Assembly: GCF_040054535.1 (NCBI RefSeq) | Contig: NC_090785.1 | Span: 14,049,501 to 14,113,500 of the forward strand | Source: Antennarius striatus | Lineage: Eukaryota; Chordata; Actinopteri; Lophiiformes; Antennariidae | Direction: 5' to 3' | DNA length: 64,000 bases | In this document: piece after piece, positions 25,558 through 36,678 of the stretch | Layout: every line of letters begins with the position of its first letter | How positions within the stretch are numbered: the stretch's first letter is position 1 | Position numbers and translations under genes: made by a program | The notes under the pieces: generated by a model | Told to the model about the DNA's origin: nothing | The model's input: the letters and a program-made list of their open reading frames with translations, nothing else | Databases searched by the model: none

Positions 25558-28500
25558 AGTCCCCTTCATTAACTTTTAAAAACTCAGTATTTCAGACTGG
25601 ACTTTACAGCTTTTATCATTGTTTTGTTGTCATTTTTTTATTTAGCTGTTTAATTAGTTTAATGTCATTACCATAATATTTATTAGTGTTTCTCTTTTTT
25701 TTAAAATAGTTTGTACCTTGCTTGGATATTGCTATATTGCTATTAACATAGGTATTATTATTTAAATCCCTGAGCTTCTAGGACGAGCATTTTTCTTGAA
25801 TTCCAATATTATTTTGATTTGTTTGACTCATCATGAGTGCCTTTGTTTTAGCAATAACGCACTGAAATACCTAAAGAAGGATGGGACCCTGGTCAATGTA
25901 GACACCACAAGATGTTTAATGGCGTGTAGCGTCTTTGTCACTGTGTTTTGAATACTGTATATAAACGAGAGATGGAGGGGAAAGAAAATGGACACATAAA
26001 TTCTCAATCTATCAGACGTTTGACATGGTATCTCTCTCTCTGTCTCCCCCCTTTGTCTCCCTAGCGTGGGCACCCACCGCTGGGCGCTCACATGGGACAC
26101 CAGCACACCTAAGCAGGAGGACCCGGCAGTGGGGTGATGACACACTTTGATTTACTCTTCCATATTCTTACAATGCAGCTTCATCCATCACCATGAACCC
26201 TTCTACGTTCAATATGCACTAAAAGCCTTTCAATGTATGTCTTCTCTCAGTCATGTCGCAGATCAAACCATGCTGGTCACGTTTGAGAGGAAGTAAGTTT
26301 TTTTTATTTTATTGAGCACTCTGTCTCCTCTGCTTTTATTCCTCTAACCTCCTTCTCTTTCACTGTGGTGAAGTAACCAGCGTCTACTCATTCATCCAGA
26401 AATTATTGTTCACTGATGCTAATAAAAATAGGTCAGATATGTATTTGGTACAACCATCGCTCACAACTACAAATCCCCTCTTGCCTCTTCCATTGTTTTT
26501 CACAACTGGAGTGTGAATTTGACATCGTCTCAAGCTAAAATGTGATGTCTTTGTTTGTACTCAAGATCCACTGAGAATGATTCCCCGTGGGACCGGTGGA
26601 CATCACCCACTCTCTATAACATCGCTACTGAGGAGGAAGAGGAGCAGGAGCAAAGGTATTTCTGCAATGGCTCATTAAATGCAAATTAAACCACTTTATT
26701 TGACTTAATTTAAGCAGTAATTAAAACACCTAAATATTTAGTGACTGTCAGCCGCTTAATTGTAAGCAGACGAAATTCAAGTCGATAATTTGTGGCTTCC
26801 CTCTAGGAATAACAAAACTCTTCTCAACTTTTCAGTTTTACTTCTATTCTGTCTATCCTTTATCTGCACTGTCAGACTTATTATAATGCATGAATGTTCT
26901 CTCTTTTGTAGTCCTGAGAAAACACAGATGCAAACCATCACAACCATCACTACTATCAGGTTGGGAAAACCATCTGTCATCTTTAATACTCAAGTGTCTT
27001 GATGAAAAACTGGTGTGATTAGGAGGGAGTGAGTGTGAGAGGTGTGTAGATGAGGCTGCAGCACAGAAAAGACCCTTCCAGAAGCACCAGTAAACCCTAA
27101 TGCTTCTGGAGCTGTGTCAATGATCAGCCTCACTTTTGAATAAAAACTGCAGGAATCTGATTTATTGGATACCATCCAACATATCGACTGCTACAGCCTG
27201 AAAAAAAAAGAGCCTAAAACGACCTCCATTCCTTTCCAGGGAGACGCAGAGTCAACCAGAGCCGACCGTGGATCGGTGAGTTAGTGGCCTTGATAGAGTC
27301 AGACAGGATAACACAGGAATAATTTGTTTTTTGGCTGTTTGATCTGCTTTCTGATTTTGTAAAGACACTCTCCTCAAGCAGGAACGTTTGATCTAAAACA
27401 TTAAATGAGGATGTGGCGCTGCACCAAAATGAAATGCACTCGTTAGCCTACATACCCATTTCCCAAAAAGTCAAGATACTGCGTAAAATATCAATAAACT
27501 GAAAAATGTCTTTCCAAGAACAGATATACAGTACCCCCGCAACTGACAAACCTAATTTTGTGCTGACACTGACCACAGAAGAATAACAGCAGAATGACAT
27601 GAAAAACACAAGAACAAGTGCCCCAGAAAATGTAAAAATGAGGAATTTTATTACACAATGCACACATTTATGGTCAACATAAAGCATGTGGGAAATTTAT
27701 TAGATTCTGCTCATCAGTTTCTGCAAATATATTTAAAGCTATATTTATAAATTCCTTCTAACACATGTAGTAATATATTTTATAGTCACCTAAATATATA
27801 AATATCACCTAAATTCCATTTTAGATGAACACTCATATTTGTTTGGCAAAGTTTTTTGTTCTGGATTCCCTTCCAGTCACAAACCTCTGCATTTATTCCG
27901 GCTTGAGAGTGGCCTACACTTGACACTGGATTGTGCTTCTTATGCTTATATGATATCCCAACATTTTTGGATGTGGGGATGCGTGAATAGATTTGTCGTT
28001 CAGTTTATTGAAACACACACCTCTGGGTTTTTAATAGTCTCGCCTACCAGATCTGCTGTTATCTTCGTGTTGGTAATAGCTGCCTTATTTAGGGGGTGAG
28101 AGATTTAGGTCAAATCCTGTGGGAATGCAGCTGTGTGTGCTTAATACTGCAGTCTAGAGTTAAAGTTACCTGCAACTGCAGTATGAGGCAGAAAGACTCC
28201 TGACTCAGCTCTAATACTGAAGTTAAATGACAAGATGTGATCTCCTGCTGTCTTTCAATTTGCCCTCATTTCCTTCCCTGTAATTATCAGTCTCCAGATG
28301 TCAGATTAATGATGTGTACTGGAGATGTCCTTTTTTCAAATCACAGCCCGTTAAACAGCGTGCCATTAATAAGCAATGGCAGAAAACGATTATCTCCTGA
28401 GTTACATTTGACAGATGTATTGTGCTTTTGTGTAACCATCATGCTGCTGCTGCTGCTGCACTCTGTCTGCAGCTATGAAACCTATTCCAGGTCTGCCACG

Positions 28501-30467
28501 GTAGAAGAACAGGATGTCAAAACCCCGGAACCGGAGCCCAAAAAGTGAGACATTTCCATAAACGTGTCAAATAAAGTGATAAGTAATATTTTTGTGGAAC
28601 GTATTGATTCTCTGTCTTTGTCTGCTCAAGGGCATTTGTGTACGTGAAGGAGTATATCAACTCAACGGAGCTGTCCTTGCGTAACGCCAGGGACACTTAC
28701 TACGAGTAAGACCAATAGATTCCAATATAAACACCAACATATATTATTTATACATATGAATAATCTTTCCAGCCCTGCGTTAATGGTGACTGACAAACTG
28801 CTCTGTTCTTCTTAGTGGGGCAGATTACTTCACATCGAGCTCTTCCAGTCAATCTTACAGCTCTCCGTCCAGCTACACAAGGTAACATTATCCCCTAAAC
28901 TCACTTATTGTTCTGGGTGTTTTCTATCCTCACACTCCAGCTGCTTTCTTCTTCTCTGATTATTCAGCTGCTTTTATATTACTACTGCTACTGTTCTTTC
29001 CTCAGTTAATTTGGTATCGGACTTGGCCTAATACTGTTATTGAATCTCCTTTTCTTAATTCTAATAACATTAGAGTTACTTAAAACTGGCTCATCCTGGC
29101 ACTGCTTAGTTGTCTCAAGGCCTGACCACAGTAGATATGTGTAAAAAAAATAGGAAGTCTTGGGACATGACACTGTTTCCACTTGTAGATCCCCTCAGTG
29201 GACAGAAAGGACCGTGACGTGTTTCATCAGAGCTGTAGCTGCACGAGATCTGCTTGTGCTTGTGGCCAAACTAACTTCACCATCACTGTGTCTCCCCCAG
29301 CAGCTCCCCGTCATCCACCTGCACGTACTGTGGAGAGCTGGTGGGGAACGATGCCAAGATCTCCATCGATCATCTCAACATCCACTCTCACCCTGCCTGC
29401 TTCAAGGTAATTCAGCTCAGTTACAGTCCCGCTGAATTCACAATTTGGCAGTTATTAAGCTGGAATACTGCTGGGCTGAGTCAGCTGGAGATTTTTGTTC
29501 ATTTAAAAAAAACATTTTAATGTCCAATCTGTCAAAGAAAGAATCCAGTCTAAATGTGATTCAAAAACAAAAATCTCACTCTTGATCAGGTGAGGCTTAC
29601 AGTATATCACTGCCGTGGAAACAGAAAGAGAAAATGAAAACATCTTTAAATATCAAAATGCTCCACTGCAGCCAATGGTTTATGTGCGTGCCAAGTTTCA
29701 TGAAAAAAATATTAGCTGGTTTTTGAGTTATGTCCTGAATAAAAATGTTACCAAGCAGGCAGAGTGATCACTACGCTCCCCCTGCATTATACAGAACAAC
29801 AGGGGGACAAAAACAAACTGGACCTAATCCAAAACCTGTAGAAAACCTTATAATATTCTATCTTTACACGTCATATTTTTGCTTCTTGACAGATGCGTCT
29901 CTTGTTTATAATTCTTGCTTCGATAAGCAGCTGCTTTGTATTTAGCTGACAGATAGGAAAGTGACATCTTCTTACAAAATCCCCAAATTACTCCCATAAT
30001 CAGATTTTTTCCCCCTAGAAGGTCATTTTTTTCAGTCTTCAAATGCAAATATTTTTAGTTACATGTTGCCTTTCAATATATGAAAAAATTTAATTGGGAT
30101 TTCAAAGCAACATAATATGGTCCAATAAAGGAGCAACCATCTGATCCCAAACCAGACATGTGGGTGTAGTGACAGTAAAGACGGTTCAGCTCCTTGTGTC
30201 CCAGTAACAGTGAAGCAGTGAAACAGCAGGACTTCCTTTAAAAGCGGCGCAGTCATTGCTGATAGATGACATGTCATATCTGCTGTGCAAGCAGTCCATT
30301 GCGAGGATAAATCCCCCGGTCTTCACTTAAATGCATTTTCAAATAACACTCTCCCAATTTTTCAGTGTGGTGTGTGCGGAAAGCCGATGGGAGACCTTCT
30401 CGACAGCATGTTCCTGCACACTGGGAAAGTCCACTGTGAGACCTGCTACGCCAAAGCTTTCGACTGA
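17972..30467 (+). CDS. znf185: Zinc finger protein 185 (LIM domain), multi-exon cytoskeletal protein
   Basis: Coding exons: 17972-17981, 18272-18389, 18476-18619, 19421-19492, 19575-19655, 19736-19798, 19920-20048, 20123-21136, 21581-21640, 21717-21788, 21952-22026, 22239-22313, 22471-22551, 22907-22966, 23114-23167, 23387-23446, 23901-23951, 24059-24103, 24408-24449, 24721-24756, 24974-25018, 26065-26133, 26251-26292, 26566-26655, 26912-26959, 27240-27275, 28473-28544, 28631-28705, 28816-28881, probably 29189-29218, then 29301-29406 and 30366-30467. The model closes in frame at about 1,040 aa, longer than human ZNF185. Landmarks shared with ZNF185: KVRAKLKGDSSW, SYVLSAAKK, SPFVAKRVEIYDDD, FVYVKEYINSTEL. 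The C-terminal LIM domain runs from CTYC through CGVCGKPMGDLLD to CETCYAKAFD. ZNF185 binds actin-rich structures and adhesions; this is known for the family. Every exon between the first and the LIM exons begins and ends in phase 2 except the first two junctions. Small exons may be skipped or missed. AATAAA at 30811-30816. Confidence 0.9.
18114..18163. repeat. (GT)n microsatellite in znf185 intron 1
   Basis: A GT run of about 50 bases lies about 110 bp upstream of the second coding exon (18272). It is simple sequence. Confidence 0.95.
19063..19340. repeat. (GT)n then (CA)n microsatellites in a znf185 intron
   Basis: An irregular GT/GCGT run at about 19063-19109 and an 84-base CA run at about 19257-19340 lie in the intron before the exon at 19421. 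Opposite-phase dinucleotide arrays this close on one strand could pair with each other in single-stranded form. Confidence 0.95.
20496..21118 (+). repeat. Degenerate coding tandem repeat in the large znf185 exon
   Basis: Within exon 20123-21136 the protein repeats a unit of roughly 20-30 residues of the form TVTDIxVTxExEPSAxV, about a dozen times with variation. The DNA unit contains phrases like gtgacagacatcatagtgac and gaaccagaaccatctgc. Composition is rich in Thr, Val, Pro, Glu and Ser, with no predicted fold. The repeat also leaves the antisense strand open for about 300 codons, which I take to be a by-product. Confidence 0.85.
24305..24917 (+). repeat. Intragenic duplication in znf185, copy 1
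   Basis: About 610 bp containing mini-exons 24408-24449 and 24721-24756 with their introns. It closely matches about 26805-27424, including intronic phrases such as cttattataatgcatgaat and gagcctaaaacgacctccat. The homologous introns show that genomic DNA was duplicated, with no sign of retroposition. Confidence 0.9.
25489..25557. repeat. (TCTG)n tetranucleotide microsatellite
   Basis: About 17 perfect copies of a four-base unit in a long znf185 intron between exons 24974-25018 and 26065-26133. It will vary in length between individuals. Confidence 0.97.
26805..27424 (+). repeat. Intragenic duplication in znf185, copy 2
   Basis: Partner of the copy at 24305-24917, in direct orientation 2.5 kb downstream. 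The second exon of the pair is identical at protein level (ETQSQPEPTVD in both). The first differs: SPEETQTITNITTI in copy 1, SPEKTQMQTITTITTI in copy 2. Splice sites are intact, so both pairs can be used. Confidence 0.9.
27425..28110. repeat. Possible degenerate dispersed repeat in a znf185 intron
   Basis: The stretch is AT-rich and holds phrases like ctctgcatttattccggctt and gtggcctacacttgacactg, which recall a fish repeat I have met in other loci. I could not define ends, a target-site duplication or a family. It may be plain intron. Confidence 0.3.
29407..30365. other. Last intron of znf185, within the LIM domain
   Basis: A 959-bp intron in phase 0 splits the LIM domain after HPACFK. It is AT-rich. 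I see no gene or recognisable repeat in it. Confidence 0.7.
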
Positions 30468-31564
30468 TTGTCCCCGTCCCGACATTCTCATTTACATATA
30501 AAGTGAGAACTAGGCTTTAACAAAGTTTGGACTGTGCTCCGGCTGAAATAGCAGTGATGTGGTTTAGAGTGTTGCAGTGACTAATATGCTTACTTAATTG
30601 TTATTTTAGGATAAATTTCTAATATTTGTCATTTTCCTGGTGGTGAAAGCTCTGTCTGCCTCTGCAAACTATGAAGGAAGTGCGATAACAAGGGGCTCAG
30701 ATATTCTACTTAAGCAACAGCAGATATAAAACAAAACTGCTTTATTAAAAAAGTGTTCATTTGCTTACTTGATACAAAATGTTTTTGTTTTTATGATTTC
30801 TTGTCAAGAAAATAAAATGATTTATACAATCCTGGTATTAGTGCGATACAAATGTCATAAGATGGTCATGGAGTCTCGGTTACGTGTTTTTGAAAGGCAT
30901 TATAACATTATTGCATGTAGATAAATGCAGCACCATGTAAGAGAACAGATTGAGGGTTAGAGATTCATTAGAGGAGCAGGTCCTGACTTCAAACAGAAGA
31001 CTTGTGCTTAACTTAAAGTCACCTTTCTCTACTGTATGGTGAAACAATATTTCCCTTGCATAGTCACTTAAAACACCAGTGTGACTTCAGTTAATAACCA
31101 TCAGCTACTTACTGAGTGACCGTAAAGAAACTAATGCAGTTTATAGGCTACTGGCTTCATGGTCTTCACACACAGTTAGGCAGGGCTCCCTTGGTAGAGG
31201 ACAAGTTTTTCTACTGTACTCCAATGCAATGAAAATCTGCCTTCCATAACAATGTGCCTCTACGGAACTGTATGCAGTTAACGTTAGCAATGCAGGATGG
31301 ACGACTGGCTATTATGGAACCTCAGTGGACTTGACAATATGTGCAGTGCATACTGCACCTTAAAATACTATTTTCCTATTACTGAAATAGGGATAAAGTA
31401 TCAGTATCATCAAAATCTATATAGTTATAATAGAACTACTAAAAATACGTGCAAAAGTATGCTCAAATTCAGCTTCTCTCCCTCATTTGAACGGGGAATG
31501 CATAATATGGGCCACCCCTGTAATCCTGGATGTGCTCCATTGTCTGTTTATGTGGAGGCCTGTG
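30468..31564. other. Convergent 3' untranslated regions of znf185 and fut11
   Basis: znf185 (plus) and fut11 (minus) end toward each other. AATAAA at 30811-30816 is the likely znf185 poly(A) signal. The open frame at 31297-31773 on the plus strand overlaps the antisense of the last fut11 exon and is not supported. Confidence 0.6.
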
Positions 31565-33704
31565 TCAGTGTTTTCCTCTGGCTCTGCTCACTGCCATGTT
31601 TTGGATGTGCTTCCACAGCAGCGAAGGGTCTGACTCGTTATTTCTTATCAGAGACTCCAGCCCCTCTGCTTGGTCCAGGCTCTGCCAGTAATCCTGAGGC
31701 CATGTTTGCAACCATCTGCAGACAGATATACAAACAGTTTAGTCTCATCTCACAGGATGCTTTAATTAGATAATTAAAATGAAGCGACCCCCCCCTGCCC
31801 CTTAGGACATTGTTATTCTCATTTAAGTACAGACAGCGGAAGGATTTTACTCCAGGCCTAGTTATAAATTTAAGGAAAACTTGCCCGTCATTTGCAGGTA
31901 TGTCTTGGACGTGTCCGTATCCTGGGCTGGGCAGGGGGCACCCCATGTGAGAGTTGTTGGCCATTTTAGGCTGAGGGGGTGTCTTCTTGTTGGGGGCTTT
32001 CCTGTACGCTTGCTCTGCAGCCAGTCTTGCGTTCTCCTGGTCACAAACGTAGCATTCAAACCCATTCAAGTAGTTTGGCTTACTCATGTCATTGACCCCC
32101 CACTCACGGGTTTCCAGAGCCTCCAATAAAAGAGAGTTAGTGATGTGTTTGAGATCCTTGAATTCTAAATATTTTGCATATTCATCGTCATTCTCATCGA
32201 GATGTTTGAGAAAGATACCGAGCGCTTCTGGCGAGGGGAAGTTATCTATGATGACTACGGAGTGGTCGTTGGGCATCCAGTCTGCGACTGCAGAGGAGCC
32301 TCGGTACACAGGAACACAGCCCTGATGGAGAGGCCGCCACAGCTTCTCCGTCATGTAATCTGGACACAGACCATTCTCCAGCGCCAGGTGAAACTTGTAA
32401 CGTGCCACAAAATTCATAAAGTTCTGCTCTTCCCCAGTGGCGGTGGCAGTGTCCTCGAGGTGTTCAGGCAGAGGTTTGTTGTTCAAGCATTTTCCATAAG
32501 AGTCCACCTGCCGAGGAAAAATAATGTGTGAGTCACGACAAGGATGGAGGTATGCTTAGGAACCATTAAGGAGGAGAAAACAGTTTTAATTGAAGAGTAA
32601 CTACACATCAGCATCAGCTAAATTAAAGCATAAAGGGTTTTATTTTAGACCCTATGGAGGATAATATATAAATAAGAAACCAACATATTTCACTCAGGTT
32701 TAATTCCGATGAAAAATAACAATGACGTACCTGACATCTGCAAAACTTTTTTCTTTTGCAAAACCCAATAAAAGGATTGTGGATTAATAATAATATTTAA
32801 AATTGCAGCTCTATGAGTCTGAACTCATGTAAAACAAAGTCCTGTAAAAATATCTCTCGAACCAAGCATCCCCACTTTACCTGAATATATTTCATGAGCT
32901 CCTGGACGTATCTGTTTCTGTCTGACGGTACATCGCAGTGAGACTGCATGTAGAGAACAGGAGCCAGGCCCTCCCTCCGCAGCTGGTTCTTCTCCTCCAG
33001 GGTTACAGCCACAGGTGTCCGCAGGTAGTCCAGAGAGGGCAGCCACTGCAGCGTCAGAGGGTAGTCCGACTCCCTGCGAAACGTGGCCGTGTAGTTGAAC
33101 ACCCTGATCCCCGGCCCATGGGAGAGGACATAGTTATTCATGGGTGACTCTTCATGGAACAGTGCCCAGGTTTGATGGCGGAGACGAGGGAGCGGCACCT
33201 CGTACGCCCTGAAGTCTGTTCCATAAAAGATGATGGATGCCGTCCGTTTGTACAGCTGGACCTTTCAAGATTAAACTCAAGATTATTGGCAGAACAGTTT
33301 CACATGAAACCACTGGTATTGTTGTCATTCTCTACGCCTAAACCCCAGATAAACAGTTCCGGTACCTTGCGGTTGCTTGTGACCAGACAGGAGGATCTAG
33401 CACAGTCAATGCGCTCAGTGTCACCAGGAAAATGTGGGAACAGTCCTCCAGTCCACCAGAGGAGAATGGGCAGCTCTTTGTTTTTTCTATGGTCATTGTT
33501 GCCAGGCCCTACGTATGAGCTGATGGAGGCAAACTCCATGTCTGACAGAGCGCTTTGGGGCTGAAAGGCTCCTCGGTCAACTCCATCCAAATCCCCCACA
33601 TCAAGATGATCGTCTGGAAAGGAGGCGAAGGAGACCCAGACCCAGCAGAACACACCGAGCAGCCCCAGACACGCACAGGGCACCAGCCTGGCTCTACCCG
33701 CCAT
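31565..33704 (-). CDS. fut11: Alpha-1,3-fucosyltransferase 11 / protein O-fucosyltransferase 4
   Basis: Minus-strand exons in coding order: 33366-33704, 32881-33261, 31885-32507, 31565-31715. Total 1494 nt, 497 aa (human FUT11 492 aa). It is a type II membrane protein: the N-terminal hydrophobic anchor is at about residues 8-28. The lumenal domain is GT10-type. [74 protein letters not shown] and [12 protein letters not shown] all match FUT11. FUT10 and FUT11 were recently shown to put O-fucose on EMI domains in the ER (renamed POFUT3/4). The last intron needs a GC donor: exon 3 ends GACGG and is followed by GCAAGT. Joining it to the acceptor at 31716 gives [14 protein letters not shown], which matches the human ending in pattern. 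Confidence 0.95.
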
Positions 33705-35915
33705 CTGGAGGGTGGAAATGAACACACACAAACTTTCAGAGTCTTACACTGCTCGGACAGATCCTAGTAGAAACCAATAACAAACTAAAGGTTGTGTTTT
33801 CAAGGTGTCGTCCATTCAAGTTGCCTTTGATTCGATGTTCATAAGGGTAATGGAGCTAACCTAGATAAACAACCACTAACATCAGCAGCTGAGCGTCAAA
33901 TCTCTCTACTACGTGTCAGAGGGTTATGGGTATGCACCTGCGTTAAATCTTTCTTATTATTTCCTACCATAGTTCCAGCTGTGAACTCATAAGGACTCGA
34001 CTTTCCTCCGGTCGGGCTGCTGTTGTTGTTGCCAGGATGCTCTCTGCGTCCAGCGGGGATTCTTCTTCTAGGCTTCTGCTTCTCTATAACGTCGCGTCCA
34101 ACATGAAGACGAGCTCCACGTCGCCATCTACAGCTCTATGGTGGGAACTGCAAATACAAGTTCAAAATTTAAAAAAAATAAAATAAAATAAATAAATAAA
34201 TATATTTCAACGTTACATATTATTGCATGTGGAAAGTAACAGTTAAATGTTAAATGCTTAAATGAAGAATTTTGATAGGTCATTACGAACTACTGTATAG
34301 TGTGGGCTTCACCTCCTATATGTAAGTGGCGAACTGAAACTGATTTACTTTGGAGGTCGATGGTGAACCAGTGAGATGGTAATGTAGCTCGGTCATATGC
34401 CGTTATGAGCTTTAAATATGGAAGTCTAAATGTAACAGGATGCACAGGAAAGCGAAATCTGTTATAATCTGCTTTCTCCACTTCGTTCCGGATAAGAGTC
34501 GAAACTGAACTATCTTCTGAGGGTTTTAAGGAGACTACTAAACAACACACTGCAATCAGTATTTCTCTTTTAGTCTTAGGTACAATTATTCTATTTTTAT
34601 TTAATTTGACCAACAACGGCAAAACAAGTGTATTCATATTCAGTATGGCGATTAAAACAAAATACAAAATATCCTGGATAAAAACTATTCCAAAATAGAA
34701 TCTTCTTTAATAAATGTGACCCAATCTTTGTGTCGTTTATAAAAGTAATTTCATACACAATCTAAATCCACAAAGTGGCCCGCAGTGACTCTAAATGCAA
34801 TAGAAAAATTCCAAATAGAACACAACCAATGCACCTGTGAGATAGTGAAAAGTTGAAGTATTTTGAAGATATATCTGTCTTTAAATCTCCACTATAAAAT
34901 GTAGTTGCGTTCATGCTACGGTGCCTCATCGCCATCATTTATTTACGGACTTCTGGAGCCTTTGGGCGGAGTGCGCGTGCCGCTACGTGTCGGGAGCGCG
35001 CACGTCACCAGTCTGTAGGCAGGGGAGGAGGGAAGACCCCGCAAAATAAACTAGAGCAGGGTGAGTAGCAAAACATTGAATATTTGCTATATGCGTTTCT
35101 AAATGAATCATTGATATGAAACATCACTGAAATATTTGTACTTTTGTTGCTTTCAGTGTTTTTTTGAAACAGTTACTGCTTGGAGGCTAACAGCGAGTGG
35201 AATGTTAACAACTGGCCGGCTAGCTTGTCAGTCCGGGAGGCTAAAGCTACAGATAGTTATATCGAGTGTTGTGTTCGAGTTAATTTTGTTTCTTTCTTTT
35301 TAAATACATCATCTCTGTCGGGTCCGCTCAGAAGCACCACATGAACATCTTTACGGGGACTGCCGGCAGCAGTTTAATTAGAGTTTCAGCAGTCAGTCCG
35401 AGTTGAGGACAGGCTGGTCCGTGGATGTGATCCGCGCAGGTGCAGTGGATGTTTCCACACTTCATGGTCACCACTGTTTACATAGCTCATAAAAGTTATG
35501 TCTGAACTGTTTAGTTAATAAGCTATGATTGAAATCATGGTGCATTTTCAGACTATCCTGAGTATGTATTAGTATGCAGTGTTTTTAAAAGCATGACTGC
35601 TGTCATTAAACCCAGAACTACAAGGTGGAGACCTTTGCAGATATGTCGGTCCTTCACCCCAGATATTAGTCAATCATTATACATCTCCTAGCATTAGTTT
35701 GTTATCAGAAAGGTCAGTTGAGTACAAATGTTGATAGCACTGCTTTATTTTGTGGAAAATCTATCATTTTTAATTTCACATCTTTTAACAGTTAGTTGCA
35801 TTTCCCTTTAAATGTATCTGTACCTTTTTCTTCCTCTTTCTAGGTTAACTTGACCCTGCCACCTGGTGTGGATGCCAGTAACCCAGTGAGGAGGCCTCGC
35901 TGGGTGCGAGGAAAC
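33705..35915. promoter_or_regulatory. Divergent fut11/rab9b upstream region with rab9b noncoding exon
   Basis: The genes are divergent, so this 2.2 kb holds both promoters. A GC-rich part at about 34960-35060 ends in AGCAGG followed by donor GTGAGT at 35061, a likely rab9b 5' untranslated exon. The matching acceptor (ttcctctttctag) ends at 35843, just before the exon carrying the rab9b start. The 125-codon minus-strand frame at 34290-34667 has no similarity that I recognise. Confidence 0.6.
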
Positions 35916-36527
35916 ATGATGAGTGGGAAAAGTTTGCTCCTGAAAGTTATCCTTCTGGGGGATGGCGGAGTGGGGAAGTCCTCTCTGATGAACCGCTATG
36001 TCACAGACCGCTTTGACTCCCAGTCCTTCCACACCATTGGTGTGGAGTTCTTAAACCGGGATCTTGAGGTGGACGGTCGTCTGGTTACCCTTCAGATCTG
36101 GGACACAGCAGGGCAGGAGCGCTTCAAGTCCCTCCGCACACCCTTCTATCGGGGCGCTGACTGCTGCCTCCTTACGTTTGCTGTGAACGACCTACAGAGC
36201 TTCCAAAACCTAGGCTGCTGGAAGAAGGAGTTCATGTATTACTCTGATGTTAAAGATCCTGAGCGATTCCCTTTCGTTGTGCTCGGAAATAAGGTCGACA
36301 TGGAGAAGAGGGAAGTTGGGGAGGATGAAGCGCGAGCTTGGTGTGAAGAAAATGGCTGTTGTCCTTATTTTGAGACCAGCGCTAAGGATGACACTAATGT
36401 CACATCTGCATTTGAGGCTGCCGTCAGAGAAGTTCTGGCTGCTGAAGACCATATTGACCATACACTTCTGAGTAGCACAATTGATCTCCACGGCAACCGC
36501 AAAACCTCTCGCACATCTTGCTGTTGA
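35916..36527 (+). CDS. rab9b: Ras-related protein Rab-9B, single coding exon
   Basis: 203 aa from the first of two adjacent ATGs (35916, 35919); the second gives the MSGKSLLLKVILL start of human RAB9B (201 aa). All G-box motifs are present: GDGGVGKSS, FHTIGVEF, WDTAGQERF, NKVD and ETSAK. The C-terminal CC is the geranylgeranylation site. SGKSLLLK, LNRDLEVDGR and YRGADCCLLTF fit RAB9B better than RAB9A. Rab9 proteins direct late-endosome to trans-Golgi transport; this is family knowledge. Its neighbour plp1 is also the human neighbour of RAB9B. AATAAA at 36673-36678 is the probable poly(A) signal. Confidence 0.95.
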   Translation: MMSGKSLLLKVILLGDGGVGKSSLMNRYVTDRFDSQSFHTIGVEFLNRDLEVDGRLVTLQIWDTAGQERFKSLRTPFYRGADCCLLTFAVNDLQSFQNLGCWKKEFMYYSDVKDPERFPFVVLGNKVDMEKREVGEDEARAWCEENGCCPYFETSAKDDTNVTSAFEAAVREVLAAEDHIDHTLLSSTIDLHGNRKTSRTSCC

Positions 36528-36678
36528 TTGGTCAGGTTCGAATCCACCTTGTCTTAATCTTGCTGGCAGAAACTTGCTGGTTGCGGTTTTTGTGGGATCA
36601 GTAAGTTATTGTTTATGGTACACATGCTGTATCTAAAAGGCACCGAGTGTCACCTTAAGATAACACGGATACAATAAA

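Noticed and set aside
25853-25920. Possible znf185 exon reading NNALKYLKKDGTLVN
   Set aside because: The acceptor and frame fit phase 2, but I find no donor in phase 2 before a stop. It was left out of the model and could be a decayed exon.
31638-31884. Read-through of fut11 exon 3 into the intron ([13 protein letters not shown] onward)
   Set aside because: Family alignment requires the [11 protein letters not shown] exon. Read-through gives a tail with no similarity.
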